Notes under the pieces: generated by a model | What the model saw: the letters and a program-made list of their open reading frames with translations, nothing else | What the model was told of the DNA's origin: nothing | Databases searched by the model: none | Shown: in pieces, positions 49,495 to 59,649 of the stretch | Numbering within the stretch: position 1 is the first letter of the stretch | Layout: every line of letters begins with the position of its first letter | From: Saprospiraceae bacterium | GTDB taxonomy: Bacteria; Bacteroidota; Bacteroidia; Chitinophagales; Saprospiraceae | NCBI GenBank assembly: GCA_016708265.1 | Contig: JADJGA010000011.1 | Location: 777,700 to 841,699, forward strand | Reading direction: 5' to 3' | DNA length: 64,000 nucleotides | Position numbers and translations under genes: made by a program

Positions 49495-50758
49495 ATTTTA
49501 AATCTTAATCCTTTAGATAATTTAAAAGATATTAATAATGCTAATATGTTATTTCCTATAGAAGCAATAACTAATAATCCCAAACAATAATAAATATTGC
49601 GAAAATAACATATCCAATTAGTATCGCTGATGCATTAAGTAGTACAGCACTAAATTGTAGCATTAAATATATTTTTTGTTTTTCCTTTAGAATAAAAACT
49701 GATGAGGTTAAAGGTAAAGATATAAAATCAACAAACAACATAAAACACAATATACGTCCCATATCTGCTGCTTTTAGCCATTGCTTACCCAACAATATAT
49801 CAAAAAAAAATGGCAGAAATAAATAAAGTATAATAAATATAGGTAAAGCTATGGTAATCAGTTGTTTTAAAGTCTTCAAAAATAATTTACTAAAATCATT
49901 ACTATTTACTAATACTTTTAATACTTCATTACGAAAAACACTTGAAATTGAAGTGCCAATAATACTTACTGGAGTTGAAAGTAGTCTAATTGATAAGGAA
50001 TAGAATCCTACTAATGTCATTGAAAAAAATGATGCAAAAAATCGGTGTTGCTTGTTGAGCGAATGAAACAGTACCTGAGCAGGAAGCTGATATTTAGGAA
50101 AATCAATATATTTAATAAATAGTTTTTAAGATAAAAATATTGAATTTTATGATTGGCAAAAATCCTTAAATTCTTTTTCTCAGGATCCATAATAATAATA
50201 CACAACTTATAATACTCGATATTGAAAATGAAATAATCAAACCAAATTTTAAATATCCTAATAACCCAAGACTCAAATTAAGTCCAATGATAATAATAGG
50301 TTGTAAAAAATTGAAAAGAGATTGTTCTTTATATTTTTCGTTTCTTATCAAAAGATACAAAACACATGAATTAATACCAGAAAACATTATAACAAAAGGA
50401 ACTAAAAAAGTATATAAAAAATTATTTTCAATAAATGGAATCTGAAGATGAAATAAGTTAATAATACCAAAAGTTATAAAGGCTATTAATCCAAAAATAA
50501 CAGATAAAATACCACCCAAAATAGTAATATGAAATGATTCAGTTTTGTTTTTTGGAAGCAAAATTGCATACTCAAACTTGCCTGTAGAAAAAATGGCAAG
50601 AACAACAACAACAGAAGTAAAAACAGATAATGATCCGAAATTCTCTGGTAAATATAGTCTTGCAAGTATTGGTGTAAAAATAAAAAGGCAATTTGACCTA
50701 AAATGGATCCGATCGATAAAATTGAAATATTTTTAAAGAATTTGAGAATAAAAATGAC
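49491..50758 (-). pseudogene. Wzx-like O-antigen flippase (frameshifted)
   Basis: Frames 50545-50758, 50166-50561, 50017-50205 and 49571-50020 join into about 420 residues with many membrane spans. The N-terminus FKNISILSIGSILGQ and LARLYLPENFGSLSVFTSVV is the usual polysaccharide_synt start; the C-terminal part reads GFYSLSIRLLSTPVSIIGTS and FFDILLGKQWLKAADMGRIL. It flips lipid-linked repeat units across the inner membrane. A start codon cannot be pinned because of an indel near 50700. It ends at 49491, overlapping the polymerase gene. Confidence 0.82.
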
Positions 50759-51499
50759 TTTAAATTAATTAATAATAAATTTTTTTTAAAAAAATTTGAT
50801 ATAATTTGTTTTCTAACTTTCACTTAAATATAAATAGAACAATTTGTAAAAATTTTAAACACAAAACTTAGCTTTAATTAACTTTATTCCCAAAAAGGAA
50901 TTAAAGTTATTTTGCTTTGTGGTGTTTTATAAGTTTTGTTGTCTAGTTTTGGTTGTCTCCTGTTTTTGTTCCAGGTTTTTGGAGATGGTTTTCTCGAATA
51001 TATCAACTTTGCTGACATGTGATTGAAATATTCATTCTCCTGGTAATTGAAATTTTCTTTATAAGCTATTTATCCTTCTTTATTTCGTTATATGCAGAGT
51101 ATAATCAATTATAATTTACATTTTTTTTAGTTTGATGTGGTTTTTGATACTAAGTATTTATTAATACTTCAATTGTATTTTCCGTTTTTAGCGGTGAAAA
51201 CACTTTTAAAAACAAAATTTTCAATTCAAGTCATTTCACATTTTCTTTTAATCAGAACTTTTTGAAACATTGCGAAGGATTTTTTAACTAGGATTTCATT
51301 TATTTCACTATGTTTCTGAACAGGATGAGTGTTTCATCTTTTTAGATAATTATGGAAGTCAGTTTTTTTACTTAATTTAGGTTGATTAAATAAAATCTTA
51401 TTACTACCAATAATAATAAAAATATCCAACCAAAATTATGAATTGATTAAGTGAATTGATTCTTTTGTATTAATTTATTTTTGCAAAGTATATTGTATA
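50759..51499. other. AT-rich gap with a possible gene remnant and a hairpin
   Basis: No clear gene in 740 bp. An inverted repeat TAACTTTATTCC/GGAATTAAAGTTA lies near 50880-50905. On the minus strand 51069-50884 a 61-codon run with non-random look (IYSRKPSPKTWNKNRRQPKL) ends at 50884. It could be the tail of a degraded transposase-like gene but I cannot identify it. Confidence 0.35.
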
Positions 51500-52423
51500 T
51501 CAAAGTTCTTTCAATTTCTTTTGTAAACTTAGAAATTCGGATAACTTCTTTGCCGGAATTCCAGTCCATGTTTCACCTTCGGGTACATTTTTAGTTACCA
51601 AAGCAGACATACCTATCGTGGAATTATTGCCAATTTGGATACCATTCATTAGAGATACACTAGGTGCGATCCAAGTATTGTCACCTATTTTTGTACTACC
51701 ACCTATCATAGAATTAGCAATCACAAAAGAATTTTGGCCTACAATAACGTTATGGGCTATATGCACAAGATTGTCAATTTTTGTCCCTTGTCTAATTATT
51801 GTATCACCAAGGGAACCTTTATCAATACAAGTATTTGATCCTATGTCAACATTATCTTCAATACAGACACCACCAATATGCGGAAATTTATGTACATTAC
51901 CATCTGCATCTTTTTCATAACCAAATCCATCCGCACCTATTACTGTGCCTGCGTGGATTTCAACATTTCTTCCTATTCTCACTTTATCATAAATAAAGAC
52001 ATTCCCGTGAATAATTGTATTCTCTCCAATTTCAGATTTCCCTACATATGTAAATGGCCCAATATAAGCAGTTTTGTCTACATTTGCTTCTGGATGAATA
52101 AAAGCAGTAGGGTGAATACCTGGTGCTAATTTTTGAGTAAAATAAGCTGAAACAACTTTAATAAAACTTAATCTAGGATTTTCTACCTGTAATATGATTT
52201 TACCATCAACAGGTTCTTGAGTATTATCGAAAGTGCAAATAATAACTTTTGCATTTGTTTTCATAATAATATCCTTCAAGTTGGATACACTCTTTTTTAA
52301 CCAAATTAAACTTTTATCATTAGCATTACTTATAGTTGACACATTATCAATAATTTGATCTTGATCAATACTTCCTATGATCTTTGCATCTAAAAGATTT
52401 AGAATATCAATTATAGGTACCAT
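51500..52423 (-). CDS. LpxD-like N-acyltransferase (sugar-locus paralogue)
   Basis: Intact, 307 residues from ATG 52423 (TTG codons upstream are alternatives). The N-terminal uridine-binding domain region (ISNANDKSLIWLKKSVSNLK) is followed by LpxD hexapeptide repeats: HPTAFIHPEANVDKTAYIGP, TVIGADGFGYEKDADGNVHK (active-site region), IGSNTCIDKGSLGDTII, DNLVHIAHNVIVG (catalytic His) and TWTGIPAKKLSEFL. LpxD adds 3-hydroxyacyl to lipid A precursors, but this copy lies within an O-antigen locus, so it more likely acylates another amino sugar. Housekeeping lpxD is not in the window. Unbroken, unlike its neighbours. Confidence 0.82.
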   Translation of the reverse strand: MVPIIDILNLLDAKIIGSIDQDQIIDNVSTISNANDKSLIWLKKSVSNLKDIIMKTNAKVIICTFDNTQEPVDGKIILQVENPRLSFIKVVSAYFTQKLAPGIHPTAFIHPEANVDKTAYIGPFTYVGKSEIGENTIIHGNVFIYDKVRIGRNVEIHAGTVIGADGFGYEKDADGNVHKFPHIGGVCIEDNVDIGSNTCIDKGSLGDTIIRQGTKIDNLVHIAHNVIVGQNSFVIANSMIGGSTKIGDNTWIAPSVSLMNGIQIGNNSTIGMSALVTKNVPEGETWTGIPAKKLSEFLSLQKKLKEL

Positions 52424-52435
52424 AGACAACAATAT

Positions 52436-53076
52436 TTATAATTTTGAAAAAATTCTGACAACTTCAAATACTTCAGCATAATCAAAACCAACCTGCACGC
52501 CTCTTACTTTTGCTTGTGCTTTTATAAATTCCGGACTTGAATAACCTCTAAAAACCTGAGATTTATAATCTTGGATAGCATTTATTTTTTTTATCCACAT
52601 GTTCACTTGATAATTGTACAAAACAAGTATTGTTAAAAGATATTATGTTCCATAATAATTCATAAGATAAAATAGTATAATTTTTAAAAGCTCTAACTCC
52701 TTCCTCTGCAATAACCCTATGGTCTTGATGTATATCATTAAGCGAAGGAATAAAAAACTAAGTCAGGGTTTATCATTTTCTTTAATGTAAATATGTTTTC
52801 AAGTATTTCCTGTCTTTGGTAGTTAAATTTTCTGACTGGATAATTATATGTAATAACATTTTCTGTAGGTATGCTGAGCTTCTGAACTGCAGAGAGCATT
52901 TCATGATACAGTATATCTTTGGGAAATCCATCAGGTACTGATTCTTCACATAAAGAAAACAAACATAAAAACACGTACTCCACTTTCTACTAATTTTGCT
53001 AAAGTACCCCACACCCAAATTCACCATCATCAGTATGTGGAGCAAGAACTACAGCACAATTTATATCATTAAACAT
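52436..53076 (-). pseudogene. PIG-L/LmbE-family deacetylase (frameshifted)
   Basis: From an ATG at 53076 the reconstructed start is MFNDINCAVVLAPHTDDGEF, the zinc-binding PHxDD motif, then CGGTLAKLVESG. Frames 52738-53045 give LCEESVPDGFPKDILYHEML and RKFNYQRQEILENI; later HQDHRVIAEEG completes the metal site. The 52436-52621 frame gives the C-terminus (SQVFRGYSSPEFIKAQAKVR, YAEVFEVVRIFSKL). About 213 residues. It should remove an N-acetyl group from a sugar, which could free the amine for the neighbouring LpxD-like acyltransferase. Confidence 0.8.
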
Positions 53077-53118
53077 ATTTCTTATTATTAATTGTTTTAT
53101 AAATGAATTCTATTTTCA

Positions 53119-54084
53119 TTAAATAACAAATGGATGTTTCTGTAATTTTAATTTTGCAAGAGGATGATAATCTCCTTTTAGTCCAAGCTGTGGCTTAGTT
53201 CTGATATCATGCACTATTTCAATTGCTTGTCTTGAAGCATCTATTCCAAAACCTACTCCTTTGAGGATATCTTTATAGCTTAATGTATGTAATTCGGTAA
53301 AACCATCGCTGAATTCAATCTGTTCTCCATCAACTTTCATTGAACGAAAAGTACGTCTACCTGTTTTTCTTACTTCTTCTTTGATTATTGTATATTCTAT
53401 GCTCAAAAACCACCTAACTCTGGCTCTGTCAAACTCTAAGTATCCTGCTGCTCTATCGTGTGTGTGTAAATGGACTATGTTTTGTTTTACCGGACCAAAT
53501 ACCCAGCTCAACATATCAAAAAAATGCACACCGATATTTGTAGCTATCCCTCCGGATTTATCAGTATTGCCTTTCCAACTTGTGTAATACCAATGCCCTC
53601 TAGAAGTCTGATATGTCAAATCGAAGTCATATATTTTATCCTTTGGACCAGCATCTATTCTTGCTTTAAGTGCTTTTATACTATCGTGCAATCTAAGTTG
53701 AAGAATTGTAAAGACTTTATGTCCTGTTTCATTTTCCATTTCTTTGAGGGCATCGAGATTCCATGGATTCAAGACAATAGGTTTCTCACAAATGACATCA
53801 GCTCCATGCCTTAATCCAAATCGAATATGTGAGTCATGAAGGTAATTGGGTGTGCAGATACTTACATAATCTATTTTAGTGCCCAAGCGTTTAATTTTTT
53901 CAATATGACGATCAAATCTCTCAAACTCAGTAAAGAAATCTGCTTCCGGAAAATAGCTGTCCAAAATCCCGACTGAATCAAAAATATCTTGTGCTGCAAC
54001 CAAATTATTATTTGTGTCTTTTATAGCTCTTAAATGTCGTGGAGCTATAAATCCTGCCGCTCCTATCAAAGCAAAATTTTTCAT
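53119..54084 (-). CDS. wlbA: WlbA/WbpB-like UDP-GlcNAcA 3-dehydrogenase (Gfo/Idh/MocA)
   Basis: Intact, 321 residues. N-terminus MKNFALIGAAGFIAPRHLRA matches WlbA, with YVSICTPNYLHDSHIRFGL, the family EKP motif (GADVICEKPIVLNPWNLDAL) and GGIATNIGVHFFDMLSWVF. WlbA oxidises C3 of UDP-GlcNAcA with NAD in the route to UDP-2,3-diacetamido-mannuronic acid. A frameshifted paralogue is at 56824-57788. The start overlaps the end of a truncated SDR remnant. Confidence 0.9.
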   Translation of the reverse strand: MKNFALIGAAGFIAPRHLRAIKDTNNNLVAAQDIFDSVGILDSYFPEADFFTEFERFDRHIEKIKRLGTKIDYVSICTPNYLHDSHIRFGLRHGADVICEKPIVLNPWNLDALKEMENETGHKVFTILQLRLHDSIKALKARIDAGPKDKIYDFDLTYQTSRGHWYYTSWKGNTDKSGGIATNIGVHFFDMLSWVFGPVKQNIVHLHTHDRAAGYLEFDRARVRWFLSIEYTIIKEEVRKTGRRTFRSMKVDGEQIEFSDGFTELHTLSYKDILKGVGFGIDASRQAIEIVHDIRTKPQLGLKGDYHPLAKLKLQKHPFVI

Positions 54085-54234
54085 ATTTCTTTATTTTTAT
54101 TCTTCCTGAATTCGGTTGAGAGATTGTCTATAACTCTTACCATTCCTATTCTTTCATCTTTTAGTAATGCTTCGACAAGATTGGAGCCTATGAACCCTGC
54201 ACCACCTGTGACTAGTATATTTTTTTTATTCATT
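54081..54234 (-). pseudogene. N-terminal remnant of a nucleotide-sugar SDR
   Basis: From ATG 54234, NILVTGGAGFIGSNLVEALL and RVIDNLSTEFRKNKNK are the first 48 residues of a UDP-GlcNAc 4-epimerase-like SDR (WbpP type); then a stop overlaps the wlbA start. The remaining 270 residues are absent, so this is a truncation remnant. Confidence 0.7.
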
Positions 54235-54245
54235 TATTAAATTGA

Positions 54246-54309
54246 TGGTGTTTTGGTGTTGTGGTTGTTTGGTGTTGTGGTATTATGGTTTTTTGGTGTT
54301 ATGGTTTTC
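54246..54309. repeat. Imperfect TTTGGTGTTGTGG tandem repeat
   Basis: About four units of TTTGGTGTTRTGGTTNT lie just 3' of (and into the last codons of) the four-helix-bundle gene. Similar degenerate tandem repeats flank these small genes elsewhere in Bacteroidota. Confidence 0.65.
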
Positions 54310-54655
54310 TTGCGATTATTAATTTTGCCAACATATGTGAAACATGCTCATATTCTTTTACGAGATCATTGAAATTTTCTATATCTATATACCCAATTTC
54401 GAAAGCGACTATTAATTGTGTAATCACTTCAGCAGTTGAACCTTTTGCATAATAAAGGAAGTTTACGCTTTGACTATTGGTTTTCAGCTCATCACCTTCT
54501 GCTATATTGGGAACTACAGATATAGCTGCCGACCTGATTTGATCTCTGAATCTAAAATCCTTGGCAAACAGTCCATCATCAGTAATCTTATAGATTCGTA
54601 CTGCTAAGTCTTTGGATTTTATCCATACATTCAGCTTCCTGAAATCGCCCATCAT
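54299..54655 (-). CDS. Four-helix-bundle (S23/IVP) protein, intact
   Basis: 118 residues with LNVWIKSKDLAVRIYKITDD, FRFRDQIRSAAISVVPNIAE (the family's IxxNIAEG-type motif) and STAEVITQLIVAFEIGYID. The four helices are typical for the family originally found in 23S rRNA intervening sequences. Function unknown; often an inserted gene in polysaccharide loci. It separates the wlbA/SDR remnant from galE. Starts at ATG 54655 or 54652. Confidence 0.88.
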   Translation of the reverse strand: MMGDFRKLNVWIKSKDLAVRIYKITDDGLFAKDFRFRDQIRSAAISVVPNIAEGDELKTNSQSVNFLYYAKGSTAEVITQLIVAFEIGYIDIENFNDLVKEYEHVSHMLAKLIIARKP

Positions 54656-54746
54656 TTTATTTTTTCAAAAAACCATCCAATCTACCATATCTCCGGACTC
54701 CCAGAATACCAAAAGAACATAATACCTTTTTGCCTCATAAATTCAT

Positions 54747-55782
54747 TTAATCCTCTTTTTTCAAAGTCTTTGCCACTCCCAGGCACTTTTTGTCATTTCT
54801 TCCAGACCCAATTGTGCTTTCCAGCCAAGTTCAATATTCGAATAACTGCTGTCAGCCCATATTTTTTCAATATCACCAAGCCTGCGTGGAGCAAATTCCC
54901 ATTCCAACTTCTGTCCCGTACTCTTTTCAAAGGAATTGATCACTTCGAGGACTGAAAATCCACTGCCGGTTCCAAGATTGAATACTTCATATCTGGATTT
55001 CATTTTTATTCCAAGCATTCTTTTAAGTGCTATGATATGGGCTTTTGCAAGATCCACAACATGAATATAATCTCTTATAGCTGTACCATCGGGTGTATCA
55101 TAATCATTTCCATATACTTTCAGGGTTTTGCGCAATCCGATTGCCGTTTGAGTTATATAAGGCATCAGATTGCTTGGAATGCCTAGAGGCAGTTCTCCTA
55201 TCAAAGCGCTTTGATGAGCCCCAACCGGGTTGAAGTACCTGAGCGCAATCGAATTCAATCCAGCCGATGCTTTAACAGTATCAGAAATTATATCTTCAGC
55301 GATTTTTTTAGTATTACCATATGGTGATGTAGCGGGTTTAACAGGTGTACTTTCTGTTACAGGTAAATTATCCGGCTGTCCATATACCGTACATGATGAT
55401 GAAAAAACCAGATTTGCAATTTTATTATGGACCATTTCCGGAGCAGATTAACCAGTCCAAGTATATTATTTTCATAATACAGTAACGGGTTTTCAACTGA
55501 TTCTCCTACTGCTTTGGACGCTGCAAAATGAATCACCCCTTCAAAACCTTCATTCTCTGCAAAATAAAATCTTAGAGCATTTTTATCTCTTAAATCCAAT
55601 TTAGTGAAATGAGGCTTAATACCAGTAATCTTCTCAATCCTGTCAACTACTTCGATTGAGGAATTTGAAAGATCATCGATAATAAACACTTCAAAACCGG
55701 ATTGCTGGAGTTCAACAACAGCATGGGATCCTATGTACCCGGTTCCTCCTGTCACCAATATCTTCGTATTATTTTTTTTCAC
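54747..55782 (-). pseudogene. galE: UDP-glucose/UDP-GlcNAc 4-epimerase (frameshifted)
   Basis: Start GTG at 55782. Frames 55357-55782 and 54761-55435 give KILVTGGTGYIGSHAVVELQ, GVIHFAASKAVGESVENPLL, FSSSCTVYGQPDNLPVTEST, SPYGNTKKIAED (YxxxK), LRYFNPVGAHQSALIGELPL and GTAIRDYIHVVDLAKAH. A further indel in the last codons extends the frame from 54761 to 54747 (TLKKED). About 340 residues, normal GalE. The GTG start lies within a TTCACGC repeat copy. Confidence 0.93.
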
Positions 55783-56517
55783 GCTAAGACGCTAAGGTTT
55801 ATTATTTTTCATTCTTTTTGCTGCTTTGCTCCCGATAGCTATCGGGATTGCGTGAGATTTTCTATTTTTCACGCTAAGACGCAGAGACGCAAAGATAAAT
55901 GAGTCTATTCATTCTTCTAAATTATTTACCACTCTGGTTATTCCATCTTTAATATACTTTTCACCAAAATTAATTAGTAATCCTAATTTTTTATTGGTTA
56001 ATCTTAAATAGGTCAATAGAATTTTTGGGAAGACCGGTGCCAATATTTCAACAGATTTTAGTTCGATGATAACTTTATTTTCTATAATTAAATCTGCTCT
56101 GGAAGCCCATTTCCATTTTTAGGTTTCTCCAGATAACAGGTATAGCTTTTTGTCTTTCAACAAAAATCCTTTTATTTGTCAATTCAAAGAATAAGATTTC
56201 TTCATAAACTGATTCAAGACATCCGGTCCAATCTCCTTATGAATATGAAAACATGTATCAACAATAATTTTAGATATCTCATTTTCAGTCATTTACGCAA
56301 TACTGTTTTTTTTGAGATTGATGGACATCTGAATGCTGCTATGGGTGATTTTTCAATTGTTTCACGGAAAGACGCAAAGAATCTATATTTTCAATATAGT
56401 TTTCAGAGTTCAGGTTTTTGAGGATTTGTTCCTTTTCGACTTCAAGGCCTTGCGTGAGTTTTCTTTTAATTCAAACACGCAGATTTTTTCTTATTATTTC
56501 ACGCAGAGACGCAAAGA
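55778..56517. repeat. Dispersed TTCACGCWAAGACGC repeat family
   Basis: Four copies flank the GxxExxY gene: 55778-55797, 55868-55894, 56361-56379 and 56498-56517. The core reads TTCACGCTAAGACGC or TTCACGCAGAGACGCAAAG. The first pair encloses a perfect 16-bp palindrome CCCGATAGCTATCGGG (55831-55846). Similar units often mark GxxExxY genes in Bacteroidota. Confidence 0.75.
55909..56292 (-). pseudogene. GxxExxY (PDDEXK-like) protein, frameshifted
   Basis: From ATG 56292, NEISKIIVDTCFHIHKEIGP then LESVYEEILFFELT is the family's GxxExxY motif. RADLIIENKVIIELKSVEIL carries the D...ExK nuclease-like residues, and LTNKKLGLLINFGEKYIKDG ends it. About 127 residues with two to three indels, one in the first motif. 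Function unknown; associated with mobile or inserted regions. Flanked by the TTCACGC repeats. Confidence 0.75.
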
Positions 56518-56823
56518 TGCAAAATTATTTGCTTTATTTAACCAATCCTGAAACCATCCATTGCAAAAAATTAAAATTTGTACAGTAATCCTTCAAAATA
56601 AATTATTCTTAATTAATTAAAGGTTATCGTAAATTATTGGATTTAAATCGGTTAGATATTGATAATCATAAATAGTTATGACTTTGATATGGCTTCGCCG
56701 TCCTTAAGTCGCAAGGGCTTATGGTGCAATTTGCATTATTCAAATGCTAAAAACAAATGCAAATGTAATTATTTTTTGGAATTTAACAGCAATCCATGAG
56801 GCAATATGTCCGAAATTTTAACT
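56518..56823. other. Gap without recognisable gene
   Basis: About 300 bp between the GxxExxY repeats and the second wlbA copy. One GC-richer segment (near 56690-56735, GGCTTCGCCGTCCTTAAG) stands out, but I find no coding pattern or RNA fold I can support. Confidence 0.4.
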
Positions 56824-57788
56824 TTACCTATCGAAAGGATGTTTTGTCAATGGCAATCTGCACAATGGATGATAGTCAGATTTTAATCCTACCGGTTCAC
56901 TGGTCCGTATATCATGTACCAGATTTATAGCTTTTTTTGAGTCTTTGAGACCAAATCCTTCTCCGGAAAGTATGTGTTGATAGCTTTTTGTATGTAAATC
57001 CCCGAAGCCTCCACTGAATTCGAAAATTTCATCACCTATATTTATAGCTCTGTAGGTACTTAAACTTTTTTCTCTGACTTCTGCCGGCAGTGTTTCGCTA
57101 TTTATGCTTAAGAACCATCTAACCCTTGCCTTTTCAAATTCCAGATATCCTGCAGCCCTGTCATGAGTATGTATGTGTACAGTATTCTGCTTCAGATCAC
57201 CAAATATCCATGCAAGCATATCGAAAAAATGTACACCTATGTTGGTGGCTATTCCCCCTGATTTATTTATATTGCCTTTCCAGCTCGTATAATACCAGTG
57301 ACCTCTGCTTGTGATGTATGCAAGATCTACATCAAATATTTTATCCTTGGGTGAGTTATCAATTTTATTTTCAATTCTATGACACTTGAATGTAACCTGA
57401 GCTGGAGAATATTAAATACCTTTTTTCCTGTTTCCTTTTCTATTTCTTCCAAAGATTCAAGGTTCCATGGATTTAGTACCAGTGGTTTTTCACAGATCAC
57501 ATCTGCTCCGTGTCTTAGACCAAAACGTATATGTGCATCGTGAAGGTAATTGGGTGTACAGATACTTACATAGTCAATTTTAGTACCACTTCGTTTAATT
57601 TTTTCAATATGACGGTCAAATCTTTCAAATTCTGTAAAGAAGTCTGCTTCAGGAAAATAGCTGTCCATTATTCCAACTGAATCAAATTTATCAAGAGCTG
57701 CAACTAATTTGTTATCAGTTTCCTTTATCGCCTTTAAATGTCTTGGAGCTATAAACCCTGCTGCTCCTATTAATACAAAATTTTTCAT
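56824..57788 (-). pseudogene. wlbA: Second WlbA/WbpB-like dehydrogenase copy (frameshifted)
   Basis: Frames 57327-57788 and 56824-57219, bridged by SSWKGNINKSGG-type sequence, give about 320 residues. The first half is close to the 53119-54084 copy (LIGAAGFIAPRHLKAIKETD, YVSICTPNYLHDAHIRFGL, GADVICEKPLVLNPWNLESL). The second half has diverged more (RWFLSINSETLPAEVREKSL, DSKKAINLVHDIRTSEPVGL). The same enzyme function is expected. It suggests either two different substrates or a recent duplication. Confidence 0.88.
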
Positions 57789-57982
57789 AATTTTTCTTAA
57801 ATTAAAAATGTGTATTTAGTTAAAACATTGTTCATCAAATTTAAATGCACAAGTTATTTAAAAATATTTATTTTAAAACATTTAATTTTAATTGATATTT
57901 AAGTAAATTCATTATTGGAAAATTGATTAATTTTAGACCACAATTTTGCATCAATAAAGCCAATTTTAGTATTTAAATTTCT

Positions 57983-58150
57983 CTTCTTTTTGATCCGTCA
58001 AAAAGAAGCAAAAAACTCGTACGAAATTAAACTCGCAAACCTTTAGTTACTTGTAGAACAACAAGTTATAACGTTTTCAATTACGGAAATTTTACCTACA
58101 AGGTTTCGGTAAAATTTCCTACATTCACCAGCTCAAACATAATTTCGTAC
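57983..58150. repeat. Nested palindromic element (candidate MITE/REP-like)
   Basis: Four separate perfect inverted repeats lie within 168 bp: CTTCTTTTTGA/TCAAAAAGAAG (57983-58008), GTACGAAATTA/TAATTTCGTAC (58019-58150, outer), ACTTGT/ACAAGT (58049-58066) and GGAAATTTTACC/GGTAAAATTTCC (58085-58119). The latter two nest inside the second. The element sits between wlbA copy 2 and the UDP-sugar dehydrogenase. I see no transposase. Confidence 0.7.
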
Positions 58151-58236
58151 CGTCACAAACTTGAGATTTTAATTAACTGAGTATATATTTTTTTTAACTA
58201 ATACGCTAATTAATATATTTCTTATTTATATTTGTT

Positions 58237-59639
58237 TTACTTGCCGATTGCTTTTACGATGAAGCCAATTTTTCTCAGTTTATCGTGATCCAGAATATTT
58301 CTTCCGTCAAAATATAAGCCGGTTTCAACATATGGCTGAAAACTTTATTCCAGTCATAAGTTACAAATTCGTCCCATTCTGTTATAACTGCTATTGCAAA
58401 GGAATCTTTCATCGCTTCATAAGGATCTTTAGTATAGTGAAGCAACATTGCATTTTCTTCCTGTGTCCTGGTATTGAGATAGTTGAGATCATCCAACATT
58501 CTCTGCTCACTGACTTTGGGATCATAAACATAAATTTCACCTTTATCTTCCATTAATCTGTCGGCTATGTAAATAGCTGCTGATTCACGGCTGTCATTTG
58601 TATCCTTTTTTAAATGCCCATCCGAGAAAAGTAATTTTTTTATCGGAAGAGTATTGTTCAGTGCCTCAAGTATAGCATCAACAAACCTATACTTCTGAAA
58701 ATCATTTATCTTTAGTACGTTATCCCAGTAATCGGCTACCTCATTCAATCCATAAGATCTGCAGATATAAACCAGATTTAGAATATCTTTCTGAAAACAA
58801 CTTCCTCCGAAACCAACCGAAGGTTTCAGGAATTTTGGACCAATTCTTGAATCCATTCCAATAGCTTTTGAAACTTCCTCCACATTGGCCCCTGTCTTTT
58901 CGCAAAGAGCTGATATTGAATTAATTGAAGATATTCTCTGAGCTAAGAATGCATTTGCCACAAGTTTTGATAATTCGGAAGACCAGATATTGGTCTTAAG
59001 AATTTTTTCAACCAGAACCCACCTTTCATAAACACTGGCAAGCAGATTGATAGCTCTTGAGCCGTCTTCACTCAGGTCTCCTCCTATCAGTACCCTGTCA
59101 GGAAAATGTAAATCCGGTATTGCTGTACCTTCTGCAAGGAATTCAGGATTGGATAATACCTGGAATTTGATCCCATTATCAGAATTTGAGAGGATCTTTC
59201 TCACCGCTTGTGCAGTCCTGATAGGAATAGTTGATTTTTCAACAACAATTTTATCCTTGTCGGCAATCCGGGCAATCATTCTTGCACTGGCCTCGATGTA
59301 CTTGAGGTCTGCTGCCATTCCTTTTCCCTTTCCAAAAGTTTTGGTCGGAGTATTGACTGACATAAATATCATATCGGCTTCTTTAATAGCCTCATACATT
59401 TCAGTTGAGAAAAACAGGTTTTTCCCCCTGGTTTTAGCTACAATTTCTTTGAGCCCCGGCTCGTAAACCGGTATTTTATCGAGATCATCGCTATTCCACT
59501 GGTTTATTTTTTCAGTGTTTATATCTACTACAGTAACTTTTATATCCGGACATTTTTCAGCTATAACAGTCATTGTAGGACCACCCACGTAACCAGCCCC
59601 AATACAGCAAATCGATCTTATCTTATCTGGAAATATCAT
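58237..59639 (-). CDS. UDP-glucose/UDP-GlcNAc 6-dehydrogenase (eukaryote-like; 3' frameshift)
   Basis: The main frame 58275-59639 (454 residues) has ICCIGAGYVGGPTMTVIAEK (NAD site), SVNTPTKTFGKGKGMAADLK, STIPIRTAQAVRKIL, SNPEFLAEGTAIPDLHFPDR and the catalytic-Cys motif GFGGSCFQKDILNLVYICRS. A frame change near 58318 restores PAYIFDGRNILDHDKLRKIG and an end at 58237. It oxidises C6 of a UDP-sugar to the uronic acid, giving the substrate for WlbA if it acts on UDP-GlcNAc; the animal-type sequence suggests UDP-glucose. Not certain which. Confidence 0.88.
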
Positions 59640-59649
59640 TTTGGTATAA

